Shown: positions 15,268-24,252, numbered from the stretch's first letter. The stretch is DNA of 51,046 nucleotides from a bacterium (GCA_021734165.1 JAIPJL010000008.1:1-51046), one strand, 5' to 3'. The notes: a model not told the origin generated them from the sequence alone. Translations and numbers: made by a program.

Positions 15268-17019
15268 TCACTCATCTTCCTGAGCGTTTTTCCCGTAAAT
15301 TTTCTCAATCCTTGTCCCAGGATAATAGTGGGTGAGAATTTCTTTGTAGGTTTTTCCTTTGGAAGCCATCACACCGGCGCCTACCTGGCACATTCCGACG
15401 CCGTGTCCCCAGCCGGCGCCATGCAGGATGAAATTAATTGGTCGTCCGTCGGCGCCATCTTCAACCTCAACAGTGAAACATGCTGATTCTAAGTATTTGT
15501 GAGATAGGATGTTGCGAATGTTCAACTCTCTCTGTACCTTCAAATTTTTCAACGTACCGAGTATTTCTATCTCCATCAATCTGCCAGAGTTGCCGCGCTG
15601 CAACGGTACGATGTCAACAAGATTGCCGATGTCTTCACCGGATTTGCGCCTGATGATCTCCTCAAGCTCTCTTCTCGAATAAACAACCTCCCACCTGAAA
15701 TGACGATCCGCATTATAGAGGATATCCGGTAATTCCATGTGATTTGATGTGTTGCACCAGACATCCGGTCGGGCGCTGATCCATTTTTCGATGTCAAGTT
15801 CCTTCGATAAGTCAAGATTGGTTGGCAGATCAGCGTCCTCCGATGCGTCCCATTTACCCTTTAGATGAGCAGCATCAGGAGGATTCCAGACATTGACTTT
15901 ATCCTCAGTATGACCACCACAACAGGCGCTGTAAACTGCTTCAGCGACACGGTTATCAAGCATTAACACCTGCCCCAGCGTTTCATCAACAGCCTGTGAT
16001 GCGCGCTCGGCATAATGAGAACAGCCGGAATATGCCTGACAGTGAACGTGTGCACAAAGGTCAAAGGGATCGTTCGGATGCTTGAGCCCTATCTTTGATA
16101 ATACTTCACTACGCGCCGCAACAGCTTGAGCTTTAAGCGCATCAAGCGGATAATTGGAGGACATCTCCGCCGGAACAACACCTTTGAGATATAGTTCTAA
16201 CGGCAACTCGGTTATAGCCATCAGCATACCGCGATGATCAACGCAGACTTCAATAACTCCGGGATATATTCTGTCAACTTCCCGCTCCCAGTGAAATCCG
16301 GTACCCTCTCGCACATCGAACAGCTTCACAACAGCCTGTGGATTTTTGGGCATAATCTTGAAGCCGTCATCTACCATTATACTTTTTGTATAATCACTGT
16401 TGAATATCTCGATTGTACCGCTTGCCGGTTTTACAATCTGCCTGACAATACGGGGCGCGAAGTTCTCGCGAAATTCGTCAATATGCTGTCTCGCTTCACG
16501 CTCGGTTGACCAGCGACCTACCAAGACCCGGTATTTTATATTATTGGCAACTAATCTGCCATCTATTGAGACCTCTTCACCAACCTCAACAACACGTGAG
16601 GGATGGTTTTTTTGAGATAATGAACGGCGCAGTTTATCAGCAGCATCCCTTTTGGCAAAAGCGGTGGTTAAAATGCTGTAGATGGCGCGCGCCTCTTGGG
16701 TGCGATCCGGAACGACATGCCAACGGGTATCATTTCTAAGTCCTGTTTCGATAGCTTCACCGGACAACGTAACAAGATCGTATTCGTCTAAAACATTGAA
16801 GTCAATACGATCATACTCTTCCATAAGACCTACACGAACTGTCGGATCCTGTCCAACCAGTTCTTTTTTTCTAATTCGTTCGACTTTTCTGCGAGATGAA
16901 CTCTCAGAATCGCCTGATTTGGTTCTTGCCATATCCTCCTCAAGATTTTTTGACTCGCCGCCTGCAACAAGGCTATTAAGCGTCAAAAGTAAAGCTAAAT
17001 ATAATAAATGTTTAAGCAA
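15268..17019 (-). CDS. SpoIID/LytB-domain protein with SPOR-like domain
   Basis: 583 residues, TTG start at 17019, signal peptide (LLYLALLLTLNSLVAG). A SPOR-like stretch near 160-195 (YRVLVGRWSTEREARQHI) suggests binding to peptidoglycan. The SpoIID domain follows: LYLKGVVPAEMSSNYPLDAL, AQAVAARSEVL, AVYSACCGGHTED and the C-terminal GAGWGHGVGMCQVGA. SpoIID is a lytic transglycosylase that acts on denuded glycan, while LytB relatives stimulate amidases; in a non-sporulating bacterium the role is probably cell-wall remodelling. It starts 25 bases after lysC, so it appears to be the last gene of the lysine operon, and a strong terminator follows. Confidence 0.88.
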   Translation of the reverse strand: MLKHLLYLALLLTLNSLVAGGESKNLEEDMARTKSGDSESSSRRKVERIRKKELVGQDPTVRVGLMEEYDRIDFNVLDEYDLVTLSGEAIETGLRNDTRWHVVPDRTQEARAIYSILTTAFAKRDAADKLRRSLSQKNHPSRVVEVGEEVSIDGRLVANNIKYRVLVGRWSTEREARQHIDEFRENFAPRIVRQIVKPASGTIEIFNSDYTKSIMVDDGFKIMPKNPQAVVKLFDVREGTGFHWEREVDRIYPGVIEVCVDHRGMLMAITELPLELYLKGVVPAEMSSNYPLDALKAQAVAARSEVLSKIGLKHPNDPFDLCAHVHCQAYSGCSHYAERASQAVDETLGQVLMLDNRVAEAVYSACCGGHTEDKVNVWNPPDAAHLKGKWDASEDADLPTNLDLSKELDIEKWISARPDVWCNTSNHMELPDILYNADRHFRWEVVYSRRELEEIIRRKSGEDIGNLVDIVPLQRGNSGRLMEIEILGTLKNLKVQRELNIRNILSHKYLESACFTVEVEDGADGRPINFILHGAGWGHGVGMCQVGAGVMASKGKTYKEILTHYYPGTRIEKIYGKNAQEDE

Positions 17020-17044
17020 ATGTAAACCTGATTGTGGGATTATT

Positions 17045-18160
17045 CTAATGTTTTATTAACCCCTTTTTCAGACAGCAGTTATGAATAGTCTGTAATGCCT
17101 TTGTCCCCCATGTCTGTTCGACTACAATAGATAAATTTCTGTTTATTACAATCATAGTAACAGGAATGATCCCTGCTTCGGAGATTGCATCTAAAATAAT
17201 TTCAATTAATGCGCCATCAATCATGATATTGCTGCATACTACTGTGACAACAGCCACTGTTTGAGATTTACCAGGACAATTACCGTTATTTACCGCAATA
17301 AACATCCTGTCATTTTCACGAACGGCAAAATGAATTTTGTCGATTCCAGCGAGTGATTGATTTTTATCTAATGTTACTAAATGAAGATTCTCATCTAAAA
17401 CAACCGAAACAACTTTGCTGATCTCGAGGCAGCGGTCAGTAATCAGTGTTCCTCGTTGGTTTTCAACACCTGTAATTTCCAATCGAACATTGTGCTCTTT
17501 TGCCAGGGATGCAGCATGTGGCTGCACAACACAGGCTCCGGCTGAGCTTAATGCTTCGAGAGTATTATAATCTATATCCGATAGTGAGACCGCTTCGGGA
17601 ATCAGTTGAGGATCAGCGCTGTAAATAGCGCCACTTTCCTTGATTAACTCACACCTGTCGGCTTTCAAAGCGCCGGCAATTGCTACTGCGGTCGCATCGG
17701 AGCCTCCTCTGCCAAGCGTAGTTATCTCTTTATCTGTAGAAACTCCCTGAAAACCGGCAACTATTGGAATCTGTTTTTTCGTCAATGATTCTTTAATACG
17801 GAGGCATTTCACCTCGATGATGCGCGCATCGGTGTGTTTGGTGTCGGTGATAATTCCGATTTGAGAACCTGTAAAAGAAACAGCATGAAACCTGCCATCA
17901 GCGTTGATCGCCATCGCCAGTAACGCCATAGCAGTCCTTTCACCTACCGAAAGCAACATATCGGTTTCGCGTTCATCCGGTTTATCTGCAACCTGCCTTG
18001 CTAATTCAAGGAAACGATCTGTCGTGCTTCCGGGAGCTGAAACAACTACAACCGGATCGTCACCATTAATCTTTGTCTGGATGATATATGCAGCAGCGCG
18101 TTTGATGTGCTCAGGCGTCTCAAGCAGGCTGCCACCGAATTTCTGGATAATTACAGGCAA
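17045..18160 (-). CDS. lysC: Aspartate kinase, divergent
   Basis: This phosphorylates aspartate, the first step to lysine, threonine, methionine and diaminopimelate. It opens with the kinase motif QKFGGSLLETPEH and has VVVSAPGSTTDRFL, SVGERTAMALLAMA and LGRGGSDATAVAIAGAL. The TTG start at 18160 puts the motif at the usual place. At 371 residues it is shorter than most. In the nucleotide loop, where relatives read TDVDGVYTADP, this one reads KESGAIYSADP, so both conserved aspartates are replaced. The C-terminal regulatory region from about 250 has weak ACT features. It lies 8 bases after dapB, in one operon with dapA. Confidence 0.88.
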   Translation of the reverse strand: MPVIIQKFGGSLLETPEHIKRAAAYIIQTKINGDDPVVVVSAPGSTTDRFLELARQVADKPDERETDMLLSVGERTAMALLAMAINADGRFHAVSFTGSQIGIITDTKHTDARIIEVKCLRIKESLTKKQIPIVAGFQGVSTDKEITTLGRGGSDATAVAIAGALKADRCELIKESGAIYSADPQLIPEAVSLSDIDYNTLEALSSAGACVVQPHAASLAKEHNVRLEITGVENQRGTLITDRCLEISKVVSVVLDENLHLVTLDKNQSLAGIDKIHFAVRENDRMFIAVNNGNCPGKSQTVAVVTVVCSNIMIDGALIEIILDAISEAGIIPVTMIVINRNLSIVVEQTWGTKALQTIHNCCLKKGLIKH

Positions 18161-18168
18161 TTTACGCT

Positions 18169-18870
18169 TCAGTCCGTATTATAAAGATTCTTAATCGAAT
18201 AAAGTCCTGCTTCTTTATTATAGATAAACCTTATAGCGCGCGGTACGCCTTTAGCGAAAGCCTGTCGCGACCATGCTCGGTGACTTATTACCAATTCTTC
18301 GAACTCACCAACGAAATGTACCTGATGCTCGCCTACTAAGCCGCCAGCTCTTAGCGCTGCAACTTTTTCAGGTTTGTTGTCAATTCCGGCGCTTTTAACT
18401 AATTGTAGGGCAGTTCCTGATGGAGCATCACGTTTAGCTGAATGATGCATTTCAAATAGCGCCGATTCAAACTCCTTGCCGAGAAGCTTTGACGCCTTAT
18501 TCACCAGATTGTCCATTACGCCAATGCCTGTTGACAGATTCGGAGTTATCAATACCGGGCATGATTCAGCCAGATTTCGAATCTCATTGTTATCTTTATC
18601 TGAAAAACCTGTAGCGGCTACAACGATTGGTTTTCCAAGTCTTGATGCTTTGTGTATATGTACCATTGCTGCGTTTGCAATGCTGGAGTCCATCCAGACG
18701 TCGGCGTCAGGCAGGTTATCCGAATCGGGTATTATATTATTAATTCCGATTGCTTCATGTCCCGCACATTCAACACCTGCAACCAGGGAAATATCTTCAT
18801 GCTGCGCGAGTTCTTCAGTGATCAATCTGCCAAACCGTCCTGCTGCGCCAAAGAGTAATACACTAATCAA
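18169..18870 (-). CDS. dapB: 4-hydroxy-tetrahydrodipicolinate reductase
   Basis: This uses NAD(P)H to reduce the product of DapA on the way to diaminopimelate and lysine. At 233 residues it is close to the short end of the family. It has the nucleotide-binding start VLLFGAAGRFGRLI, the loop VVAATGFSD, and the signature FEMHHSAKRDAPSGTA with catalytic His142/143, Lys146 and the substrate-binding SGTA. The TTG start (18870) overlaps the end of dapA by 8 bases, so the two are translationally coupled. Family assignment is secure. Confidence 0.95.
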   Translation of the reverse strand: MISVLLFGAAGRFGRLITEELAQHEDISLVAGVECAGHEAIGINNIIPDSDNLPDADVWMDSSIANAAMVHIHKASRLGKPIVVAATGFSDKDNNEIRNLAESCPVLITPNLSTGIGVMDNLVNKASKLLGKEFESALFEMHHSAKRDAPSGTALQLVKSAGIDNKPEKVAALRAGGLVGEHQVHFVGEFEELVISHRAWSRQAFAKGVPRAIRFIYNKEAGLYSIKNLYNTD

Positions 18871-19768
18871 TCCAGTTCCCCAGCTTAATCAGGGCATCAC
18901 CGATTACTTCTCTGGTCTCCGCTTTGACCGGAACCAGCGGACTGCGAACATCTCCGACCTTTAAACCGGACAGGTTCATCACTCCTTTGATTGGCGCCGG
19001 ATTAGTCTCCAGACTTAGCGCACTAAGAAGAGGTGAGAGTTTCTGATGAACTTCGAGAGCGGATTTATAATCGTTAATGAGACAATGATCGATCATCTCG
19101 CGAAATCGCTTTGGAGCAAGATTTGAAATGACTGATATTACTCCCACGGCTCCAACCGACATTATAGGTAATGTCAGAGTATCATCACCCGACAAAACTG
19201 CAAAGCTGTCATCAGTCAACCGAGCGATCTCACCGGATCTCCAGGCGTCACCACCGGCTTCTTTAATGCCGATAATCTTAGGGTGTTGACTTAATTCCAA
19301 TACCAGATCAACAGGAATTCCGACTCCACAGCGACTTGGAATATGATAAAGTACTATCGGAATAGGTGAAGCATCAGCAACTTGCAGGAAGTGTTGTTTC
19401 AGTCCTTCGGGCGTCGGTTTGTTGTAATACGGCGTGACTACGAGCGCAGCATCTGCGCCAAGCGCGTTAGCCTGTTGAACATTAGCGATGGTTTTGGGAG
19501 TATTATTCGTTCCAGCGCCGACCATCACTCTAAGTCTATTATCGGCTGCATTTACGGCGGTTTTTATGACTTCTGTTTTCTCGTCTTCAGTGAGTGATGC
19601 AGTTTCGCCTGTTGAGCCGAGCGGGACGATACCTGTTAATCCTGCATTAGCAGCGAATTCGACGAGTTGCGTCAGTTTCGATAGGTTAACTTGTTCGTCA
19701 AAGAAAGGTGTGACAAGAGCTGTCCAGACGCCTTTCAATCCGTTTGCGTTTAATTCATCATTTTTCAT
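18863..19768 (-). CDS. dapA: 4-hydroxy-tetrahydrodipicolinate synthase
   Basis: This condenses pyruvate and aspartate semialdehyde in lysine and peptidoglycan-precursor synthesis. The TIM barrel shows PLGSTGETASLT, VVTPYYNKPTPEG, the YHIPSRCG segment (Tyr141, Arg146) and the Schiff-base Lys169 in IGIKEAGG. I take ATG 19768 (301 residues) rather than 19783 because the promoter -10 box (19774-19779) lies between them: the longer start would be upstream of the transcript. It is the first gene of dapA-dapB-lysC-spoIID-like. With the -10 ending only five bases before the ATG, the mRNA is probably leaderless. Confidence 0.95.
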   Translation of the reverse strand: MKNDELNANGLKGVWTALVTPFFDEQVNLSKLTQLVEFAANAGLTGIVPLGSTGETASLTEDEKTEVIKTAVNAADNRLRVMVGAGTNNTPKTIANVQQANALGADAALVVTPYYNKPTPEGLKQHFLQVADASPIPIVLYHIPSRCGVGIPVDLVLELSQHPKIIGIKEAGGDAWRSGEIARLTDDSFAVLSGDDTLTLPIMSVGAVGVISVISNLAPKRFREMIDHCLINDYKSALEVHQKLSPLLSALSLETNPAPIKGVMNLSGLKVGDVRSPLVPVKAETREVIGDALIKLGNWID

Positions 19769-19773
19769 GCCAG

Positions 19774-19802
19774 AATATAGCATAATTACTGTAATAAGTC
19801 AA
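19774..19802 (-). promoter_or_regulatory. Promoter of the lysine operon, apparently leaderless
   Basis: On the minus strand, TTGACT (19802-19797) and TATATT (19779-19774) are 17 bases apart. Only five bases separate the -10 from ATG 19768, so transcription should begin at or next to the A of the start codon. Confidence 0.75.
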
Positions 19803-19841
19803 GTTGGTTGAAAATTGAGGCATGAAAGACTCATCTATGAC

Positions 19842-19870
19842 TTGATTCAGTCTCAACGATTTGGTATAAT
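19842..19870 (+). promoter_or_regulatory. Promoter of the 19901 operon
   Basis: TTGATT (19842-19847) and TATAAT (19865-19870) are 17 bases apart, giving a start near 19877 and a short leader with GAGG (19893-19896) before ATG 19901. It diverges from the dapA promoter. Confidence 0.8.
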
Positions 19871-19900
19871 ATCAATTTAAAGTATTATATTTGAGGAATA

Positions 19901-21022
19901 ATGGCACATTCATATACACCAGGGCTGCGAGTTGCCCGATTAACACATATTGTCAGGGAGCGTCGGCTGCCGCTGAAAGGTGATGTTGTTGTCAGCATGG
20001 GCGATACCGTAAATGCCGATCAAGTGATAGCGCGAACGGAACTGCCGGGTAACGTGCATCCTGTTAATTGTGCGGGACAGCTCGGTATCCTTCCCGCTGA
20101 CATTGATGAAGTTCTTATTGTAAAACCGGGCACCAGCATCAAGAAGGATGAGGTCATTGGCGTTTCCAAATCATTTTTTGGACTGTTCAAATCAACCTGC
20201 CTTTCGCCGATAGACGGAGTTCTGGAAAATGCATCTCCGATAACAGGGCAGTTGATCCTCAGAGAACCTCCGATGCCGGTTGAAGTGCTTGCATACCTTG
20301 ATGGTACTGTATCAAAGGTGTTTGAGGACGAAGGCATAGAGGTTGAGACCAGTGGCGCTATCATACAGGGGATATTCGGTATTGGCGGCGAACGTCACGG
20401 TAAAATAAAGATGTTAGTTTCAAGCCCCGATCAAATACTCGATGAAGATGGAATAACAGGTGACCTCACCGGCTGTATTGCTGTCGGAGGTGGTAAGTTA
20501 ACACTTGCAGGATTTAAGAAAGCAATGGCTGCCGGCGCTGTTGCCGTAGTGACAGGCTGTTTTAAAAATGTTCACCTTAAAGGATTGCTTGGTTATGAAC
20601 TGGGCGTGGCAATAACCGGTCAGGAAGATATAGCAACAACGCTTATCTTAACCGAAGGATTCGGTGATATTGCGATGGCTAACCGCACTTTTGAGCTGCT
20701 AAGGGAAAATGACGGACGCAGAGCTTCGGTTTCAGGCGCTACTCAGATCAGAGCAGGAGTTATTCGTCCCGAAGTTATCATTCCATCCACTGAGAAAGCG
20801 CCTGACAAGGATATCGAAAAAGCGGTAAAAGGTCTTGAAATCGGCGATCAACTAAGGGTCATCAGACAGCCTTGGTTTGGAAAGATAGGAAAAGTCACAG
20901 CCCTGCCTGCGGAGCTTCAGCGAATGGAGAGCGGCGCTAAGGTGAGAGTGCTTGAACTTGAACTCGATGACGGTGAAAAGATAACATTACCAAGGGCAAA
21001 TGTAGAGATAATTGAGGAGTAA
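19901..21022 (+). CDS. Conserved hypothetical, RnfC-like barrel-sandwich N-terminus and KOW-like C-terminus
   Basis: I do not recognise a named family for this 373-residue protein. The first 110 residues have the glycine-rich turns of barrel-sandwich (RnfC/biotinyl-like) domains: PLKGDVVVSMGDTVNADQVI and KPGTSIKKDEVIGVSKSFF. The middle (160-290) is Gly/Ala rich (GGGKLTLAGFKKAMAAGAVA). The last 55 residues look like a KOW/SH3-type barrel: GDQLRVIRQPWFGKIGKV, followed by VLELELDDGEKITLPRANV. There is no signal peptide, no membrane helix and no Cys cluster, so it should be cytoplasmic and not an electron carrier. It has its own promoter and sits 2 bases before hinT. Confidence 0.75.
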   Translation: MAHSYTPGLRVARLTHIVRERRLPLKGDVVVSMGDTVNADQVIARTELPGNVHPVNCAGQLGILPADIDEVLIVKPGTSIKKDEVIGVSKSFFGLFKSTCLSPIDGVLENASPITGQLILREPPMPVEVLAYLDGTVSKVFEDEGIEVETSGAIIQGIFGIGGERHGKIKMLVSSPDQILDEDGITGDLTGCIAVGGGKLTLAGFKKAMAAGAVAVVTGCFKNVHLKGLLGYELGVAITGQEDIATTLILTEGFGDIAMANRTFELLRENDGRRASVSGATQIRAGVIRPEVIIPSTEKAPDKDIEKAVKGLEIGDQLRVIRQPWFGKIGKVTALPAELQRMESGAKVRVLELELDDGEKITLPRANVEIIEE

Positions 21023-21024
21023 CT

Positions 21025-21369
21025 ATGACCGATTGTCTGTTTTGCAAGTTTGCTGATGGGCGTATCCCTGTGGATTTTATCTATGAGGATGATGAGATTG
21101 TAGCATTTAGAGACATCAATCCACAGGCTCCTCATCATGTCTTAATAATTCCACGACGTCATATTGAAACAGTACTTGATCTGAAAGAGGATGATGCGCT
21201 GCTTGCAGGAAGGATGATCGCTACCGCTGGAAAGATAGCGACTGACCTGGGTTTATCCGAAAAAGGTTACAGGCTCGTTTTTAACTGCAAACACTCTGGC
21301 GGGCAGGAAATTTACCATATACACCTGCATCTTCTCGGTGGCAGACAAATGACATGGCCTCCCGGATAA
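21025..21369 (+). CDS. hinT: HIT-family purine nucleoside phosphoramidase (HinT-like)
   Basis: 114-residue histidine-triad protein that hydrolyses AMP-linked amides. The signature is IYHIHLHLLGG with His98, His100 and His102. The N-terminus CLFCKFADGRIP and the DINPQAPHHVLIIPRRH segment are characteristic, and length is normal. The ATG follows the preceding stop by two bases, with GAGGAGTAAC as a strong ribosome-binding site. Cytoplasmic housekeeping enzyme. Very secure assignment. Confidence 0.96.
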   Translation: MTDCLFCKFADGRIPVDFIYEDDEIVAFRDINPQAPHHVLIIPRRHIETVLDLKEDDALLAGRMIATAGKIATDLGLSEKGYRLVFNCKHSGGQEIYHIHLHLLGGRQMTWPPG

Positions 21370-21372
21370 GCA

Positions 21373-21978
21373 TTGATTGCGAGAACTAAGCCCTCTTTCC
21401 CAAATATAATAACGGATCCGGCGGATGCCCGTTTATTTGCGTCAAAGTCCGCACATCGCGGCACGCGAACCGGACAGCGAATTGCTAAAGAACTGAAAAC
21501 TTACGGATTTGCATCAGGACGTATTCTTGATGCAGGAACCGGTTCCGGTGAGATGGCTATCGAGTTGGCGAAAGCGTTTCCTGAAGCGGAAGTTATAGGG
21601 ATTGATCTATCTGAACCACTACTGGATATTGCACGATTATTCAGTGAAAGATCAAATTTACAGGAACGACTAATACTTGAGATTGGAGATGTACTCGAAT
21701 TAGCTTATCCTGATTGTTTTTTTGATATTGTAGTGAGTCTGAATGTAATTCACATGGTTGAAGATCCTGTGAAAATGCTTAATGAGATTGAACGCGTGTT
21801 AGCGCCGGCGGGTAGATTTATGCTGTGTGATAATAAGCGATCATGGATAGCCGGATTCATACAAAGGCTGAGAGATGGTTATAGTATTGATGAGATCGAA
21901 GAAATACTTGGTAGATCGCAGCTTCGCAGGTGGAGGATATTTGAAAGCCTGCAATGGTTTACCATTGTAAGCGTTTAA
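21373..21978 (+). CDS. Class I SAM-dependent methyltransferase
   Basis: 201 residues. It has the SAM-binding glycine loop RILDAGTGSGEMA (about 50-62), the acidic strand end VIGIDLSEPLL, the motif FDIVVSLNVIHMV and the late motif of UbiE/type-11 methyltransferases (LNEIERVLAPAGRFMLCD). The substrate cannot be read. TTG 21373 is the only start that keeps the N-terminus; it follows the hinT stop by three bases, suggesting co-transcription. Cytoplasmic. Confidence 0.85.
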   Translation: MIARTKPSFPNIITDPADARLFASKSAHRGTRTGQRIAKELKTYGFASGRILDAGTGSGEMAIELAKAFPEAEVIGIDLSEPLLDIARLFSERSNLQERLILEIGDVLELAYPDCFFDIVVSLNVIHMVEDPVKMLNEIERVLAPAGRFMLCDNKRSWIAGFIQRLRDGYSIDEIEEILGRSQLRRWRIFESLQWFTIVSV

Positions 21979-22021
21979 AGAAATGATTATTCGTTAAATC
22001 AGTAAACAAGTGAGAACACAT

Positions 22022-22053
22022 TACACTTTACCATAGACTTTACGGAAAGTGTA
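22022..22053. promoter_or_regulatory. Spaced inverted repeat, operator or weak terminator
   Basis: TACACTTT (22022-22029) faces AAAGTGTA (22046-22053). It lies between the methyltransferase and the DUF2087-like gene, and could be a binding site for that possible regulator or an RNA hairpin. Function not shown. Confidence 0.35.
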
Positions 22054-22087
22054 TTAAATTTGTAATTGTTAGATTAAGGAAACTATC

Positions 22088-22504
22088 TTGAGTAATTACC
22101 AAATAGGCGCTGAGAAGTTTAAGAGTCGTCTTTCCGATCTTTGCTTGAAAGGCGGCGGCACAGGACTTCCGCGTAAAGAAGCGAATAAGCATATTTTGCT
22201 TAAAAGTATTTCGTTGACTCTGGAAAAAGATACTGATTACTCTGAAGGTGAATTCAATGAGAAGCTTCAGATTTGGCTAAATCTTGTTGGTGAAAAGGTT
22301 GACGTCGATCATGTTTCGTTAAGAAGAGAATTGGTCGATGCGCGATATATTATCAGAGAAACCGATGGATCAAAATATCGGTTGAATTTATCGGGAGTTC
22401 CGACAGGGATGTTCGATCCTGAAATAGACGGATATGATCCGGAACAGATTATTGCTGAAAGAAAAGAATGGATCGAGAAGAAGAAGCAGGAATACATGAA
22501 ATGA
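22088..22504 (+). CDS. DUF2087-like protein, putative regulator
   Basis: 138 residues. Its core matches DUF2087 in pattern: LPRKEANKHILLKSISLTL, YSEGEFNEKLQIW, DHVSLRRELVDARYIIRETD and SKYRL. In other bacteria this domain is often attached to helix-turn-helix regulators; here it stands alone, with a lysine-rich tail. The start is TTG 22088, with AAGGA about seven bases before it. The spaced palindrome upstream could be its own operator, but this is inference. Confidence 0.75.
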   Translation: MSNYQIGAEKFKSRLSDLCLKGGGTGLPRKEANKHILLKSISLTLEKDTDYSEGEFNEKLQIWLNLVGEKVDVDHVSLRRELVDARYIIRETDGSKYRLNLSGVPTGMFDPEIDGYDPEQIIAERKEWIEKKKQEYMK

Positions 22505-22540
22505 AAATGACAAAAAAATAAAGCTAAAGGAGATTTCAAA

Positions 22541-23683
22541 ATGCAGACTTCAATTCGTCTAATGTTGAGCATACTGGTTCTTTGCTTTTTATTGCCATTT
22601 TTATTTCAACTATCAGCAGATGAGAAAATCAACGCTGGATCATTAGAACCTGAACTGATTGATCCAACTCAGGAAGGTTTATTAGACTTCCTTGATAAGG
22701 ATACCAATCAATATTTGAAAAAAGCCTGGGAAGCTTATCAAGAGAAGAATTATGATAATGCCGCTAAGTACTATATTGCTTACATTAAACGTGATTATAA
22801 AAACGCAACGGCTATCTATAACCTTGCCTGTTGCTATGGTCTTCTCGGCAACGAAAAGCTCGCTGCTAAAAATTTAGAGAGAGCTTATAAAGCCGGTTTC
22901 ACCGATCTCAATCACATCTCGAATGATACCGATTTTGATAGAGTCAAAGACGGTGAAGCTTTCAAAGCGGTGATTGCGAACATTAAGAAAAAACAGCAGG
23001 ATAAACAAAAGGATAGTTCAAGTAAGATTATCTATCTTGACTCAAAGGTTTATCTAAAATGTAATCTTCATTTCCCGCAAAATTATGATTCAACGAAAAG
23101 TTACCCTCTTGTTGTCGGACTACATGGCTATGGTGGAAACTGCGAGAATTTTGTAGATACCTGGAAGCATTTTGACGGTCTGGAGTTTATTTTTGCTACT
23201 CCACAAGCTCCCTATGCAGTTGCCGGTGGTAATAATTTTGGCTATAGCTGGGCTTTGAATGCCAAGGTAGATGAAAAGCTGAATTCTAAGATGATAAAAA
23301 CAACTGAGGATTACATAGCTGAGACAGTAAGGGTATTAAAAAATAAATATAGAATTGCTGACGTCTATCTGTTTGGATTTTCACAGGGTGGTTTTTTTAC
23401 ATATCAAACAGGTATCTGCAATCACGAACTATTTAAAGGTTTGATCTGTTTTGGAGCCTGGCTTGATACCGATATTATTAATGAAAAACAGCTTGATAAT
23501 GCGAAAAATCTGAAGGTATTCATCGCACATGGAAAAGAAGATCCCGCTGTTCCCTTCGAGGATGCTATGAAAGCCAGAGACATTCTCTTATCTCACGGAT
23601 ACAAAGTTACTTTCGCTGGTTTCGAAGGTGGTCATGTTTTATTAGATGAAAGTATAGAACAAGTCGTTGAATGGATGAAATAA
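22541..23683 (+). CDS. Exported TPR protein with esterase/alpha-beta hydrolase domain
   Basis: 380 residues. A signal peptide (LMLSILVLCFLLPFLF) is followed by a helical TPR-like part (60-150: AWEAYQEKNYDNAAKYYIAY, ATAIYNLACCYGLL) and a C-terminal alpha/beta hydrolase of the carboxylesterase/phospholipase type. The triad is visible as Ser281 in FGFSQGGF, Asp334 in HGKEDPAVP and His365 in EGGHVL; the oxyanion segment is VVGLHGYGGN. It probably acts in the periplasm on an ester substrate I cannot name. It is preceded by AAAGGAG and followed three bases later by a small membrane protein, its likely partner. Confidence 0.85.
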   Translation: MQTSIRLMLSILVLCFLLPFLFQLSADEKINAGSLEPELIDPTQEGLLDFLDKDTNQYLKKAWEAYQEKNYDNAAKYYIAYIKRDYKNATAIYNLACCYGLLGNEKLAAKNLERAYKAGFTDLNHISNDTDFDRVKDGEAFKAVIANIKKKQQDKQKDSSSKIIYLDSKVYLKCNLHFPQNYDSTKSYPLVVGLHGYGGNCENFVDTWKHFDGLEFIFATPQAPYAVAGGNNFGYSWALNAKVDEKLNSKMIKTTEDYIAETVRVLKNKYRIADVYLFGFSQGGFFTYQTGICNHELFKGLICFGAWLDTDIINEKQLDNAKNLKVFIAHGKEDPAVPFEDAMKARDILLSHGYKVTFAGFEGGHVLLDESIEQVVEWMK

Positions 23684-23686
23684 CTT

Positions 23687-24190
23687 GTGACAACAACTCT
23701 TGAAGAAAGCAGTTGGCACAATCGTATTTCCACCGAGATTGATCGTTGTCTGGAGAGATTCGATTGTAAAGATGCAAAGGATATCAGAGATAAGCTCGAA
23801 GATTTAAAAAAGGTTGCAGGTCAGATTGCCATACATTCAGCCTCATGTCGTCAATGCCGAAAGTATTTCGCTAAAATTGACGGCTTAACAAGCATGCTTC
23901 ATGATTTCAACAAAGAACCTGATGAGTATAAGGACGGTTATTTCAATATAATTGACGAAATAGCTTCACATCTCCAGAAAGATCACGGATATACATTAAC
24001 TAACACCTATATACGGATGTGTACAATCTTCGGTGGATTGCTTGGGATTAGCATTGGTTGTGCGATAGGACAATCTATCGAAAACCTGATAATTGGATCA
24101 GTTGTAGGATGTATAGTTGGTCTTATTTCAGGTTTTTCAATTGGTAGAATACTTGAAAAAAAGATTGATAGCGAAGGTAAACTTTTGTAA
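23687..24190 (+). CDS. Hypothetical membrane protein with glycine-zipper C-terminus
   Basis: 167 residues from GTG 23687. The N-terminal half is helical and charged and includes one CRQCRKYF motif, where a single pair of Cys could bind a metal. Two glycine-rich hydrophobic segments (about 104-125 and 130-152; GGLLGISIGCAIGQ, GSVVGCIVGLISGFSIG) form a membrane hairpin of the glycine-zipper kind. No family recognised. It follows the TPR-esterase by three bases. Confidence 0.6.
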   Translation: MTTTLEESSWHNRISTEIDRCLERFDCKDAKDIRDKLEDLKKVAGQIAIHSASCRQCRKYFAKIDGLTSMLHDFNKEPDEYKDGYFNIIDEIASHLQKDHGYTLTNTYIRMCTIFGGLLGISIGCAIGQSIENLIIGSVVGCIVGLISGFSIGRILEKKIDSEGKLL

Positions 24191-24252
24191 TTTCTACGCT
24201 TTAATTCTTCTACAAAGATAGATTTGGGTAATAATTTGATATTTTTATACAG

